Origin: Mucor racemosus
Taxonomy: Eukaryota > Mucoromycota > Mucoromycetes > Mucorales > Mucoraceae
Direction of reading: 5' to 3'
NCBI GenBank assembly: GCA_027405735.1
Contig: JAPEHQ010000001.1
Coordinates: forward strand, 3,162,001-3,226,000
DNA length: 64,000 nt
Both the position numbers and the translations under genes were made by a program. This document shows, in pieces, positions 11,202 through 24,253 of the stretch (position 1 is its first letter; every line of letters begins with the position of its first letter). The notes under the pieces are model-generated. The model was not told the DNA's origin. It did not search any database and worked only from the letters and a program-made list of their open reading frames with translations.

Positions 11202-12842
11202 ATGAAGTCGATTTCAGCAGTATGGAAACAATTTCAATCAACTCCCATTACTATAAAAAAAAACTCAAAAACAGCTAATGATATTGATGCTTCTGCATTG
11301 AAACCTGTGATTAAAACAAGAGCACAATCATCACCTACTATTGATGTTGTAACACATCAAAGTGAAGATTCAATTGATAAAAGTAGCTCTCTTTTAGGTT
11401 TATCATCTGATTTCATTGAATCTTCAGACTCATTACATGAAATTGAACAATATCAGCAAAAAGTATTCTCTGAATCAATGGAAAACTTACCAACAGATAT
11501 ACTTTTCGATTCATCGCATTCATTAGATCTTTCTTCATTTGGTGGTACATCTACTAGTGAATCCACTAGCAGTAGCGAATATCATAAGAAATGGCCTATT
11601 CCGGATACAATCGAACAAGTGCATCAATTATGTGAAACTGAACAATCAGAAGGCAATTCAAATTCTCGATTAGCATTATGCTTACATCTCATGGAAAGTG
11701 CTTGGCAAGTAGATCCAAATAATCGCATCATGTTATCTCAAGAGGAAAGATCAAATCATAGTGGCCGTGTATTGGACGATATTATGATCAATTTGAAATT
11801 AACTGCTATTAAAAATATGCCTGGTCAATCTACATCTGCACCAACCGCAACACTTGGTGAAGCCATGGTTATGGAAGCTAGAAAATTGTTGAAACAACTA
11901 GCTCATTCAAGTAAAAATGCTGGCCAAGGAGCTGAAGCAGAAGCGCAATTTTTACTAGGTAATTGCTATGGTATGGGCGCTCTAGGTTGGCCATTAAATC
12001 ACAAAAGAGCATTTCAATGGTACGTTCAAGCCTCTAAATATGGACATCCTGAAGCAACTTATCGTACCGCTGTTTGTTATGAAATCGGTATCGGTACAAG
12101 CAAAGATGGATCCTGTGCACTGACATTTTATCGTAAAGCAGCTCACCTAATGCATGTTCCAGCCATGTATAAATTGGGCGTCATTTTAATGAGAGGATAT
12201 TGCGATCACCCGGTTTCTAAACGTGAAGCATTAGTTTGGCTTCAAAGAGCTGCTTGTACTGCAATTGCTCCCTTGGGCCCTGCTGATAAATCCAAAGCAA
12301 CGACAACTGGAGGTCATGGAGGCATTGCTTTACCCCATGCACTTCATGCTCTTGCTATAGTTCATTTAACAAGAGAATGTGAACGCACAAGCATAATTCC
12401 CGATCCAAATTACGCAATCAAACTTTTACATAATGCTGCACGTCTAGGCTATGCTCCAAGTCAGTCAAAATTAGGCGAATGTTATGAATGTGGTTATTTT
12501 TGTCCAGAAGATGAATCACAATCTATTTATTGGTATTCTTTGGCTGCACAACAAGATTATCCTGAAGCTTGTCTGGCTCTTTCAGGTTGGTATTTGACAG
12601 GTTCCCTCCAAGCAAAATTGATTACACAATCAGACCAAGAAGCTTATTTGTGGGCTCGTAAAGCAGCTAAGCTTTCTAAGCATATTCAGCCTAAATCATT
12701 GACAGCAAAAGCCTATTATACTCTAGGCATATATCACGAAAATGGTATAGGAACACCAAAGTCTATAGATATTGCCAACAAATGGTATAAAAAAGCTGCT
12801 CATTATGGCCATCCAGATGCGATAAAAATGAATATTCTGTAA
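11202..12842 (+). CDS. SEL1-repeat protein, chitin synthase regulator (SKT5/CHS4) family
   Basis: Single-exon gene of 546 residues. Residues 1-130 are Ser/Thr-rich and probably disordered. From about residue 190 onward the protein is built from SEL1-type TPR-like repeats, seen as AEAQFLLGNCYGMGA, HPEATYRTAVCYEIGIG, APSQSKLGECYECGYF and AKAYYTLGIYHENGIG with conserved A/G/Y spacing of about 36-40 residues. This layout is that of yeast Skt5/Chs4, which recruits and activates chitin synthase III at the bud neck, and of the many related fungal paralogues. No C-terminal CaaX prenylation box is present (the end is MNIL), unlike Skt5, so the exact role is uncertain and another SEL1 scaffold role is possible. 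It lies 104 bp after the YME2 stop and converges on the minus-strand gene ending at 13107. Confidence 0.8.
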   Translation: MKSISAVWKQFQSTPITIKKNSKTANDIDASALKPVIKTRAQSSPTIDVVTHQSEDSIDKSSSLLGLSSDFIESSDSLHEIEQYQQKVFSESMENLPTDILFDSSHSLDLSSFGGTSTSESTSSSEYHKKWPIPDTIEQVHQLCETEQSEGNSNSRLALCLHLMESAWQVDPNNRIMLSQEERSNHSGRVLDDIMINLKLTAIKNMPGQSTSAPTATLGEAMVMEARKLLKQLAHSSKNAGQGAEAEAQFLLGNCYGMGALGWPLNHKRAFQWYVQASKYGHPEATYRTAVCYEIGIGTSKDGSCALTFYRKAAHLMHVPAMYKLGVILMRGYCDHPVSKREALVWLQRAACTAIAPLGPADKSKATTTGGHGGIALPHALHALAIVHLTRECERTSIIPDPNYAIKLLHNAARLGYAPSQSKLGECYECGYFCPEDESQSIYWYSLAAQQDYPEACLALSGWYLTGSLQAKLITQSDQEAYLWARKAAKLSKHIQPKSLTAKAYYTLGIYHENGIGTPKSIDIANKWYKKAAHYGHPDAIKMNIL

Positions 12843-13106
12843 TACATTCATTATTTTTAGTTATTTTTTATTATAATAAAGGCGAAATTCATTTGGTAGT
12901 TAAGAGAAATTAGTCCTCGTTTTCAACTCTTATTATATAATTTGATCAAAGCTAAAAAAAATACCAAGCAATATGCTACATGTTTATACTTGTTTTTAAA
13001 GATTTACTATTTATTTTCTTGCTTTTTAGATACATGTAAAAACTCTTTAAAAGAAAAAGATATTATAATTTACGGATTTTTAAACAGTTGTTGTGTGGGG
13101 TGAGCA

Positions 13107-13268
13107 TTATTTATATAAATTACGAGAATTAGGAATTCTTATACTAGATTTTGAAGAACTAAGAGTTCCAATCATTGAAGGTGTGCGTAAAGGAGACCGT
13201 AAGTTTGTAGGCGATGATTTCAAGGTACCCATCGAAGTATTTGGTCTTGAATAATCTTTTGTTGTTGT

Positions 13269-13310
<42 letters not shown>

Positions 13311-14778
13311 CTGTGGAGAAAAAATAGAAGACATTCCAAGCGATGTAGTACTCCTTTTTGTAGAAGGTGAGGGGATATGGCTTGCTCTGGTATTAGTAGG
13401 TTGACCTATACGGCTTGCAGATCTGTTTAAACTATTATTACTTGATTTACGAGCAATAGATGCTGTTGATTTGGTTTTTTGAGGTGTAGGAGCTAACACT
13501 TTTGTTGGTGCTTTGGATGAAGAAGGTGCTGGTATATGTGTAGCACGTCTGGCTAATCCAATTTGTGAAACAGATCGAGATGGTAATCGAGCTGTAGATA
13601 TTGTTAATTTTGTTTCTACTGCTGTATTTTCAGATATACTTGAAACCATTGAAGGTTTTCGAGAACATGTTAATCTGTTATTGGTTTTGGTTGATTCTGA
13701 TTTAGTGATTGAAGGTCGAGATAAAAAGGAGGAATGGCTTGTCTTGGCAGTTGAATGGCTACTCATCGATGAAGTAGATGTAGATGCACTGGGATAAACA
13801 TTTTGGCGTTGAGCATAACGATTTGCAGTAGTGATTGTTGATTGGGAATTTGAACTGTTTTCACTACTAAAACTTCCTGATCTATTTGATCTTTTTGGAG
13901 GGGGAGGAAAAGATAATTGCATATTTGAAAATTTAATATCTAATTTAATAATATTAACACACAATGCGAGGTATTACATACAGTATATACACTTACCATA
14001 ATCTGCAGGAGAATTTAAATCAATTGAATCAAGAAAACTATGCTCGGTTTCCTGAATAATGGTTTCATTAGTTAATATTCTTTCAGAATTCTTCAAATAA
14101 ACATACAAAAAGAGAAATTTCATGCAAATCTTCTGCGCTAGTATTTTTAGAGTCATATTCTTCCTCACTTTCATATCTTGATCTGTTACTACTGTCGATC
14201 TTTAATCGAGATTCTTTTGTACTAGCCAATTGAGTTGGAATATAATGATTAAATACCTATGTAAAATGATTAATTTTTGAATGAAATACTACAATTATAC
14301 AACTTACGTTATCTATTTTCCAGAACTCTTCCTTAGAATCATCTAATTCCAGCGATGCCAATGCCGATAAATCGGTTTCATCGTCCATGTCAGTTGTAAA
14401 ATTAGCATTGATTAGATCTTCTAAATTGACACTGTCTTCAGAACTAATTGAAGCTAATGATGAAGGTCTTTCTTTTCGAGATGAACTATTATGAATATAA
14501 TGTATTAGAACCCTTGTTTTCTCCTTTTGACATACACACACTCCTATTGTGGATTTGCATATCTATTTTCCTCCCCTCCCCCCTTTTTTTTATTATCTCA
14601 AGCTCATTTTAATTAAACCCTGACTTTTTCCCGACCAAAACAAAGTGAATATACTTTACATGAATTGCTTTGAATCATCATGTATTATGATCTCTCTTTG
14701 GTTTCGATAATTTTCCCGGTAACCAGGAACATCCATTAGCCAACCATGAACATGATTGTTTGATTGAAAATTTGTCAT
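13107..14778 (-). CDS. Ser-rich low-complexity protein with SxIP-like (EB1-binding) motifs
   Basis: Not recognised as a named family. Exons join in frame from an ATG at 14778 (MTNFQSNNHVHGWLMD) through an acidic Ser/Asp-rich segment (SSEDSVNLEDL, DDETDLSALASLELDD), two short exons, and a long basic Ser/Thr/Pro/Arg-rich exon (about 13951-13107). Introns have consensus GTAAGT/GTATGT donors and phase-matched acceptors. The basic part carries a polyglutamine run encoded by the TTG tract at about 13260-13312, and motifs ASHIPSPS, ATHIPAPS and IRIPNS. SxIP in a basic Ser-rich context is the known EB1/Bim1 docking signal for microtubule plus-end proteins; a function here is an inference. It starts 263 bp downstream of the kinesin-3 stop codon, on the same strand. 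Confidence 0.7.
13260..13312 (-). repeat. TTG/CAA trinucleotide run encoding polyglutamine
   Basis: About 17 tandem GTT/TTG units, once interrupted (GTTTG), in the last exon of the SxIP-motif gene. On the coding strand it reads as CAA codons, giving a Gln run. Length variation between isolates would be expected. Confidence 0.9.
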
Positions 14779-14814
14779 ATTTGTAAATTTATTATTAGAT
14801 TTATAAGAAAATAG

Positions 14815-14865
14815 AGCAAAAGAAAGAGAAGAGAAGAGAAGAGAAAGAGGAAAAAGAGATAAATG
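14815..14865 (-). promoter_or_regulatory. Pyrimidine-rich (CT) tract upstream of the SxIP-motif gene
   Basis: The plus strand is an almost pure GAAGAGAAGAG-type purine tract, so the sense strand of the gene starting at 14778 is CT-rich just upstream of its start codon. Similar tracts precede the kinesin and Rho genes in this window. CT tracts are common core-promoter elements in filamentous fungi; the role here is inferred. Confidence 0.45.
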
Positions 14866-15041
14866 ATCAATGCCAAATTATAAAACTTTCGTTAAATTTA
14901 CTCGGAAACAAATTTCACGTGTACAATAAGCAACAAAAGGTAATTTACTATTAGGTAAAATTGCTTTATTTAACACAGGGCATAGGAGTATTTTCAATAA
15001 AACATCTCCTTATTATTATTATATACAAAAAAACTCTCTAG

Positions 15042-18000
15042 TTAAACTAAATTCTCGAGCTTTTTTACAGGATAAAATTGATCAATCTTTGATATCCAAT
15101 CTTTCATGTCTTCAAAGTCATTTGCTTGTAATAAATAAGCATTATTATGTGTATAGATGGCAAATGTGTATTTTCTCTATTTATATATACATGATATTAA
15201 AACCCAATTTAAATGTAATATAAATTTACTACCATCATTGTGGTTCTGTAAACGTACCTGAAGCATTTCTTCCAAATCAGATTTATAATCTACTCGAGCA
15301 GATGACAGATTAAATACTCCAATTTCTTCCAATTCAGTTTGATCTTGATAAATAATGATGAATGGTCTATAAAATGTAGTAATATTTAATGCATGTAATA
15401 TCTAGAGTTTATTAAACATCTTACCGTCGAAGAACAAACCAGTGCTTCAACCATACATCATCCACGTTTTCTGGGTGTAACAAAAAGCCTTTCTTGGTAA
15501 TTGTATCACTATAAAGAAGAGTTAGAATATAAAACAATATATTTATATTCAAAAATAAAATACCTAGGATGCAATTGTTGAATATCAGATGTTAATTTAA
15601 TCTTGGAATATTTCTTATTCAAAGATTTAATACTACTGATACTATTTGTACTTGATGAACTAGTCAATGAAGTGATACTTGGTGGATCTTGACTAAATAC
15701 AATCTAATTATATATATATAAAAAAAAAAACTGTAAATTTCTTGTAATACATTTCATATCACTTTTTTCATACTTCTTCTCGTGTTCCAAATTGAGTTTT
15801 CCATAATTCAATGACCTTCTTGGTCAATGCTTCAGGTTCTGTCTTTTTCTTATTGTCTCCAAGCGTATCAAGTGTATATGTCATATGACTACTACCATGA
15901 CATTGAAGTGTAAGTGCATGGTCTGATTGACTGCGTTGAATAACCTTGGTTTGTGGATGTCCTGCTAAAATCAAGGAATGTCTAAATGCAGCTACACTTT
16001 CTTGATGTAGCATACGTTGTCGTGCAGCTCGATAATCAGTAATAAGAGATACACCACGTGGCTTCCATGAACCGATAAATTCTTCCCCACGAACATACTT
16101 GTTTGCCGTATTTAGTCGCCATAATTCTCGTACCTGTCGGGTCATTGGTGGTTTCAATTGCACTGTAAACATACCACTTGATTTATAAACTGTTTTACTA
16201 ATACGTCCATTTGAATCAGAATCTCCTCCACCAAGTAAAAATTGTCTAAACATGGATGACGATGAAGCAGATGTACTAATTGTGGCATCTCTACCTTGAA
16301 TTTGTACTGAAATATCCATATCAAAACATAATGGTGCAACACATTTGTCACATTCTATTTGCCATGACAATGTTAATCGAATTCGTTGACCTGATGCTGT
16401 TACTCGATTTAAAAACAATGAATCATGTAAAGAACTATCCCATGGTCCTTGAGCTGTCATACGAGATATTCCATTTCTTTCAAATATTGTTTCATTTTGA
16501 TCAGGAAACAAATGAATTTCAACTGGAGGATGTGCTGGTGAATCTGTTTGACGACCCTTATTGTCTATTAATCGTACATTGCCAATCTTTGCTTGTTTAA
16601 TGTTTAACCATTCAAATTGTTTTCCAGAATCATGGGATAATGTTAACGCAATACGTCGTTGTAAACCTTGACGAAGGCAGAATACATCTTGATGATGTTT
16701 AATATGATGATTATGATGATGCTGATGATCATTCACTTCTGTATGCATTACTTGAACAGGCGCGTATTCTCCATCAGAATTCAATTCACAGATTTGTATC
16801 CAAGCTAAAACATCGTGTCGTTCTTCCATAAGAATACCATCATATGTACTTTGCTCTACTGAGAATCTTCTATCAATAGAAAATCTTCTACTAGCAGGTA
16901 CATTGCCACTATTGCCTACTTCAGATGCAACCGCCTTTGCAAATAATTCAGATTGTTCAGATGTTGGTGCCGTAGGTGACCCATTTCTACTATTCACGCT
17001 GCTACTATTACTTACATGTTCTACTAATCCAAATAGATAATCTTCTTGTGCTTGACCATACACTTCAATCGTAAGGCCTTGATTTAAAATAACATCCATC
17101 ATATTTTCTGTGATATTTACAGATAGAGTTTGACATTGATTAAACATAACTGGATCCGTTCCAAAATTGCTGATAGGATCTGTTTGATATATTTTATCAG
17201 CAGTAGAGTAACGCTCCACATTACCAAAGGAAGAAAGCCTGAATTGTGCATGAACTTGAGTAAAATTGCTTTCAGAAACACCTTTCAATTCTTGAATACG
17301 TATTTCAAATACTTGTTGTTGTCCAATATGAAGTAAATATTTCTCGCTCATCACATGTTTTTGATCTTGTAAAACGTTAATAGATGACGATTTCTTTCGA
17401 TAGAAGAGACTAGGTCTTTGTGGTGGTCCTTCAGGTTGCTGCTGATGTTTTCTAGATACAGATCGAGCAATCGGTGTAATCAATACACGGATTTGACCCA
17501 TAATTTTACCTGTATTTCTACAGTATACATCCACATAATTATCAGCATGTAATTGCAATGTCAAGTTCCTTAAAGGTATACGGGCTAATCCTATCAAGGA
17601 AAAGCGGGGGCATGGTGTTTCATAGAAAGGATCTTCTCGATTGAAATGCTGACCAGTAAACAATGGCCTATCTGTATAGTCATAAAGTCGACGCATTCGT
17701 CTCAATCGATGCTTGACCTTTTGAATAGACCAGATATAGGTAGCTCGATGAACATGATCAATCACTTGCACTGCTAAACACGGTTTAGGTTCCTTGATTA
17801 AATGTGTATCAGGCTCTCGCATGAATGGTTGTAATGCAGATGTTGATTCCCAAAATGATAGAGGATTTGACGAAATGTCATCATGAACCACGATAAACTG
17901 ATAAACAGCATTCTTACCCAATTCCCTAGCCATGATATTTGCTTCTTTGAGCACAACCGCATGAGTCAGACAATCTTCTGCCATCTTGACATAACGTAAT

Positions 18001-21000
18001 TGACGCCATTTCTCGATCGTCATTCGCATTAAGCTTTCGGCTGCATTTTTAGCTGTATATCCCACTAATAAATTGTCAGAACTAAGAGCAGTTCCTGGAG
18101 GCAAATGTGCAGAGATACGTTTGATTTTGGATTCATAGGCCAACTTTTGCTGTTCAAGCACCTTTTCCATGTCTTGTTTGATTTGAGCATATTTAGTAGC
18201 AAGTTCATCTCTTTCACGATTGAGTTCATCTGTTTTCATATTGGAAGATTCTACAAGCTTTAATTTCTCTTCGTATTCTTGTTTTTGAAGTTCCAATTGC
18301 TGTTGCATCTCTTCTGTTGCGATACGAACAAGTTGATCTGTTCCTTCTTTTGACATGGATGTAGATAAGAATTTTTTATGTTGTTGTTGTGATTCATCAT
18401 CATCTTCTTCTTCTTCTTCTTCTTTTTCTTCTTCTTCATCTTCCTCAGTGAAAATAGTAGGAACCGATGAAATTGCACTAAATCGTTTATTACTAGATGA
18501 ACTAATCGAAGTACGAGGTGAAACAGTTGTAGTTGTGATGATAGAATCTGGATCCTCAAACAATAAATTATGGCTATCTGATGATATTCTTTTCCTGTTT
18601 CGAAATTCCCGTACTTTAGTAATACCATCGGATAACTGTTTTAGATCCTCATCTGTCATTATAGTTAAATCTGTATTTCTTGTGCCACCAAATTTTCGAA
18701 GAGCTTCATTATGAGCAAAATTCCAGTCAACAATACTCCCAGCACCAACCGAAACATCTGTCATTGTTGTTGTAGTACTTGCTGGAGATAACGCATTTCC
18801 TAAAGCACTATCTCCTCGTTCCATCATTGGAAATATACCAGTATTGATTTTAGGTGACATTCCAAATTGTTGCATATGTTCACGCTCTCTTCGTACTTCA
18901 TCCGGATTGTTGAATCGAAATAAATGATGTAATCCAGAACCAAAAATAATTCTATAGCCACTATGTAACACCTTTGGCTGAATAATGCGCATGCCATTAA
19001 CCAAGGTTACTGACTCTTTACCAGGATGAATTGTAACTACATTATTAACCATGTCTACTTCTTCTTCTTCTTCTTCATTTTCTTGAGGTTGTTGTTGTTC
19101 TGGCATTGATATGTTTTCAAAATAACAATGTTCATCGAGTATTTCATTACCGCTAAGACGAATATCAGCAGGTACTTTACTACCCAGTCTACCAACACGA
19201 GTAATTCCTGGCTTGATCTGATACATTAAACATTCTGTCATCAGTGGATCTTCATTGAGATTGATCAAATGAATCGATTTAGGTGCATAAACTCCCATAT
19301 TATCCTTTTCAACAATGACGCCTAGTTCTTCTAATGCCTTCTCACGCTCTTTATGAATTGCTTCAGTTTTACTCATTTTTTCTTCCCATGTTTGATTCAC
19401 TTGTGATAATAGTTTCTCAGATGATTGTAGTTGATCTATCACTTGTTCCTTGGTTAATAAGCTATTTCCTCTTTGTGTTGCAATCGGGCTTTCTGGTGAA
19501 ATTAATAACATGGGTGAGGCAGATGTGGCTCTTGCTGTTGCACGAGATGAGGCTCGACTACCACTACCACTTGCTCTACCTGAAGATTTCTTTTGTAAAG
19601 TAATTTTTTCAACTTCTTCAGGCGCATAAATCATCAAAGTGTCTCGCAATGCTTGTAATTCTTCTTTTAATTCTCGTATCAATCGTGCATTTGGATCTTC
19701 ATTGACAATGGCCTTGTTCTTGATTCGTTTAGCTTGGTCTGCATACCGCAATGTGCTCATAGTTTCGTCGTAATCGGCTGGTGAAATAGCTGCTATCATG
19801 GCGGTTTTAGAGTTACCACCTAACGAATCTTTAAGTAGCCATGTCAATACAGAATCACGATAAGGAATATGAGCCGACGATTTCTTATTGTTGCCATTAG
19901 GCTGTGATGATTGTTCTGCCAAACCCGCAATTACTTTTCCAAGCGTAGTTAAAGATTTATTAATGTTTGCGCCTTCTTTTAACCTAGCACCTGTAGCACC
20001 TGTGCTATTCGCTCTTTCACTACCAGCTAAATCCACTAGACTAATGCGGGCTGCCTTTTCAGTATTTAAATTTGCTACCTCCTCGAATCGATTTGAAGTA
20101 AGAAATAATGTAAAAACTGCATGAGAGCGAGAAGATGTTTCATTCATGTTGGTAGCTGCTACTGTTCTAGCCTATTTTATTGTTTATTTTAATCCTAGTT
20201 GTTGATTTAATTCATGTGTCATATTAAATTACCTTGTTTCCCTCACTCATCAAATGATCAATATCTTCAAATGAATTAACGACAAGGCGAGAAAGATCTT
20301 CCACATAAGGTCCAATGGTAGGATGTTCTCGTACCTTCAAGTTTCCTTTATTGCCAGGATTTAAGAGATCGCGTACTTTTTCATTGTAAATCTCAATATA
20401 TGATACTTCTACTTGAAATTTAAGGACATTGCTCGTAAGATCTGATATTCTTTCAAATAATTCTGAGCATGTACGAGGTATTATTCCTTTATCTTCACCA
20501 TAACCCATCTAATTATTACAAACAAAATAGACATTTAATATTACATAAAGTATTTGATGGGCTTTTTTATATACCATTGAATACGATTTTCCTGATCCAG
20601 TTTGTCCATCTATTAAAACTAGTTTAGTATAATCTTTTATATTTTACAAATATTGCATACTCTACATGCAAAAATACAACAGTTATATCCATCAAATGCA
20701 TGGTCTAAAAGCTCTCTTCCAAGATCATTATACACTAATTCCTGGTCTGCATATTGATCATCATTTTTATCTGCAGACCAATACGATCTATCAAATGTAA
20801 ATGCTTTGACATTATCTTCCTCATCTTTTTGCTGATTTCTTTTCTTTTGGTGAAGACCGTTGGCGCTAGGTGCTTTATTATTTGTGATGATTGTTTGATT
20901 TCCATCCATTCGTATAATACTGGTCGCACCTCTTGCTTTCTCTGTTCATTTGATATTAATAAACTAGCATTTACTTGTACATAAATCAAAAAACAGTTAC

Positions 21001-21052
21001 CTCTAGCGTTCAGGGGTCGGCAACGCACGACAACTTTAATATTTCCGCTCAT
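15042..21052 (-). CDS. Kinesin-3 motor (Unc104/KIF1 type) with FHA and C-terminal PH domain
   Basis: Main exons are 21052-21001, 20941-20666, 20609-20575, 20508-20233 and 20171-15774, then four shorter exons down to the stop at 15042, giving about 1,830 residues. The motor begins [17 protein letters not shown] and has the P-loop [11 protein letters not shown], switch [12 protein letters not shown] and switch [11 protein letters not shown]. An FHA domain follows ([17 protein letters not shown], about residue 535), then acidic and Gln-rich coiled coil, KIF1B-like central regions, and a PH domain in the last exons ([24 protein letters not shown], then [13 protein letters not shown]). The order motor-FHA-PH is diagnostic of Unc104/KIF1A, the plus-end motor that carries early endosomes and vesicles along hyphae; the PH domain binds phosphoinositides. 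A His-rich segment (about 16690-16740) and a Glu/Asp run (about 18395-18445) are low-complexity. Exon limits after 15774 were read by eye and are less certain. Confidence 0.93.
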
Positions 21053-21055
21053 ATT

Positions 21056-21340
21056 AATGCTTTCCTTCTATTGTATATTTTGCTCTATAACATCAAGTTG
21101 CATTAGCGTTACAAGAGTTTTTATTTTTTTTACTGCTTTGTTTGTTACCAAAGATTGTATAATCCAAGAAAAAAAAAAAAAAAAAGAGGACCTTACAACT
21201 AGATTCAGTTCAAGATAAAAGAGAGCAAGTATTCCCTCCGTGAAAGTTTCAATAATATAGAATCAATGACTATCCAACGAAAAGTATGTAACGCGGAATA
21301 TCAATTCAATGTAAACTCAAATGCCAATAATTCTGGAAAA
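21056..21340. other. Kinesin 5' flank
   Basis: AT-rich upstream DNA of the kinesin gene with a poly(A) run near 21170. Nothing specific was recognised. Confidence 0.4.
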
Positions 21341-21397
21341 GAGAGAGAGAAGAAAAAGAAAGAGAGAGAGGACAATGAAAAGAAAAAAGAAAGGCTA
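21340..21397 (-). promoter_or_regulatory. Pyrimidine-rich (CT) tract upstream of the kinesin gene
   Basis: A GAGAGAGAAGAAAAAGAAAG-type purine run on the plus strand gives a CT-rich sense strand about 290-345 bp upstream of the kinesin start codon. It matches the pattern seen upstream of two other genes here. A regulatory role is inferred. Confidence 0.4.
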
Positions 21398-21399
21398 AA

Positions 21400-23429
21400 A
21401 TAATATGTTTAAACAAGGCAATGTGACGTATGTTGAAACAAGAGGGCTGTTTAGTTGAAAGCTCAAATAAACATTTAAATTAACCTTATTTTGGTGCAAT
21501 GATGGTGATGGTGATGGTGTGTAGATGCTGTGGCTGGTTTCATACACATGTAAAATACTTTACTTGTAAATTTAATAGATATTCAGGAACCAAATCTATC
21601 AGCATCTGATTGCTATCTCGTCATTGCTAAGAGCAAATAAAACTCAGTAAATGAATTCAGGTACAACAGATGCTTTTAGATGTTTTCGCGCACCATAGCA
21701 ATGCTAATGCTTATCAGGCCATTTTTTTAGGGTCTAGATCATGTCATAATTGCAAAACTGAAAAGGAAAATATAGCTTAGTGTAATAAAAGAGTTTTCAT
21801 TATCATTTACATGTTTATATTTGAGATATATAGCCTCATTTTGTAGGAAAATTAGCTTACAATGCATAAAAATTAACAGCTTTAAAGGATTTTTTATACA
21901 TTTTTTTGTCCGTTTTTGGACCTCTAAATTTGTCAAAACTATTTCTCAGAAAGATTAGATACTTTCTATATTTTTTTCTCGATTTTTTTTTGGATCGCAA
22001 AATTTTGTCCAGAATCTGCCTCAAAACCCTTACAGATACAGGGCTGAATTGCTCAAAATTGCTAAATTCAAAATTTACCCCTGAAAACGCGGTTTTTTTA
22101 TATGATATTTCTAAGCCAAAAATGATCAAAATTTCCTAAATTTTTATATGAAATTGTTTATTTGGCAATATTTTATTCAATAATTTGATTTTTGGAAGAA
22201 AAACTGATATTTCTATTCACGCGATTTATGAGAGATTTTCTGTGGAAGCTTTTTCTGAAAATTGCACCATTAGATACAGAATCACGAATTGTATTAATTC
22301 TAATTAATAAGCTATAGGTGCTTCATATGCCTGATTTTGAGAAATTTGTGATAAAGTGTCAAAATTTTCAAAATCGAGTTGAAATTTCACAAAACGAAAT
22401 AAAATAAAAAAGGGCGGAATTTGAATGGCATTTGGTGGCGACTGGCTGGTGATATAGTGTAAAACCAATTTTAACAAGGTTAAATGGGTGCATTCATGCT
22501 TGCAATACAGAAATTTAGCTAATAATTTACATCTTGGACGATACTAGATATATGTGTACCTTCTATAAGAGGTGTTAGTCAGAATAATCTGCTTAAATCT
22601 ACAAAAAGTGACAAATTCAGGCGCCTAATGGCCAGGGATATTTAAACCAAAAACAAATTGAATACACATTGGAGGGAGAGCTTGAGTTCAAAATACAAGA
22701 AAGCGTACAGATAACCAGCTCGTGGAGTCAAGATTAATCAAGAGTTGTAACAGCAGCAGTAGTATTATTAAAATCACTAAGCGCGTACAACAAAACAACG
22801 TGAAATTATACCATTCTTTTCATTTTATATTTGATTGATAAAGAGTTCAGGGGAACACGCGGCGAACCACTTATTCCCCCCAAACAAAAATTATGATCTC
22901 GAGACAACCCGAAGGTTGTTCGCAGCATGAACAGTCAACGCAGTGCAATGTTAACCACTCTCGCTGTATATCCAAGATTAATGAGCTCAGATACACGACC
23001 CAGGTAAGTATGAAGAGCATCAAATTGCAGGATTATGACCCTTATTTATACTTTTTTTTTGCTCAAAAAGAAACCGTCCTTGTAAAATAATACTGTCACG
23101 TTTAAAGAGTGCTTTTATTTTAGAGTTTCAAAGAAGCCCTATCCTCAAAACTAAATCAATCTCAACGTCAATTTTGCAGGGAGGAGATTTAGATTTGTGT
23201 TACTTGTTTAGCTCAAAACACTGCATAATAACTACGTATTTTCGTCGACTGTATATATCGCTTCAGGCTTAGAAAGATTTAAAAGATAAAGTAAACCCAC
23301 CCAAGTGGGTCATTCATGGACACAATTCTTGCAGGAACATCTATTTCACATATGATCAGGGTCAAAGCAAGCACCAGTGGAGTCCGAATTTGAAAATGAC
23401 AAATCGGCTCAGGATGAATAAAAAATCTT
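21400..23429. other. Non-coding AT-rich stretch
   Basis: Homopolymer-rich DNA, similar in texture to the repeat blocks (for example 21880-22400). No reading frame has a recognisable domain or supported splice structure. It may be old repeat DNA; no precise copy was found elsewhere in the window. Confidence 0.4.
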
Positions 23430-23443
23430 CATTTTGCCATCCA
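23430..23443. repeat. 14-bp target-site duplication, left copy
   Basis: CATTTTGCCATCCA, repeated exactly at 24254-24267 directly after a 14-A tail. The two copies bracket an 810-bp insertion. Confidence 0.9.
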
Positions 23444-24253
23444 ACACCTTTCTTCCATCTATCCTTCTCGAGTTATGGTATAGAGGGAACCGTTCTTCAG
23501 TGCGATCTGGAAAATCGTAGAAAGGTCACCCCCGAACCTTTCATCCAAGCTGTGGAATGACACGTTGAAAACACTATGAACTATGAACCCCTAACACTCA
23601 CGCTACATGTATCAGTCCTTTCGTAGGATGTTTTATGTTATATTTTGGTTTTTTTTCTCCTTTGGTGCCATGTTGTATATATGGGCCGTGGAAAGTCTCA
23701 TAGGCCTTAGTGATATACTCCAGGAGTGGTGCCCTGGTAGCCTGGTTAGCGCGAAGCTATTATATCAACCAAATTTGAATTTACCATTTATGTTTCATCT
23801 GCCTCATCCTCAAGGCTCTTTTATCTAGCTTGATACCGTTTACTATGAAAATACATTATATGCTCCTCCCTTTTGCTGAACCCAGATCCTTACCCTCCAC
23901 CCTCTCCCTGACCGCGAAGCTACCATCGATTCCCTGATCACAAACCTATCCTCACTCCCCAAAACCCAGAACCCAACCCCCGTTTGATTCAACTGTAATC
24001 CTGCTCACAGTTGCTCCTCACCATAGAACTTTTGTTCTCAAATATCTCGTACCAACAAATCTTGTACTCAAAAATTCTAGAGTCGTATTTCGCATCCCTT
24101 GTTTTTATTTTCTTTGCACTTAAAACACGCTTCATATAACACAGAACCCGAACCCCAATATCCAGTCTTATCTCTCACTTCGCCATGGCGTACAGTTATA
24201 GGACTTTAAATAATGAAATAAAGAAGTTTATTTCCCTACAAAAAAAAAAAAAA
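23444..24253 (+). mobile_element. Poly(A)-tailed retroposon (LINE 3' fragment, SINE or processed copy)
   Basis: The insert is bounded by identical 14-bp direct repeats and ends in AATAAAG, about 15 bp of spacer, then 14 A residues immediately before the right repeat. This is the signature of target-primed reverse transcription. The 3' half is strongly C-rich on the plus strand (about 23880-24010), unlike the surrounding AT-rich DNA. No intact reverse transcriptase or endonuclease frame is present; the longest frame (about 23607-23828) has no recognisable domain. A 5'-truncated LINE, a long SINE or a retrocopied transcript all remain possible. A weak tRNA-like stretch (TAGCCTGGTTAGCGCG, near 23740) is not enough to call a pol III promoter. 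Confidence 0.8.

Noticed and set aside
18355..18714. Poly-Ser frame antisense to the kinesin
   Set aside because: Shadow of the Glu/Asp-coding low-complexity segment of the kinesin gene.
23725..23755. GGTAGCCTGGTTAGCGCG, A-box-like stretch in the retroposon
   Set aside because: Poor match to the A-box consensus and no B box downstream at the usual spacing.
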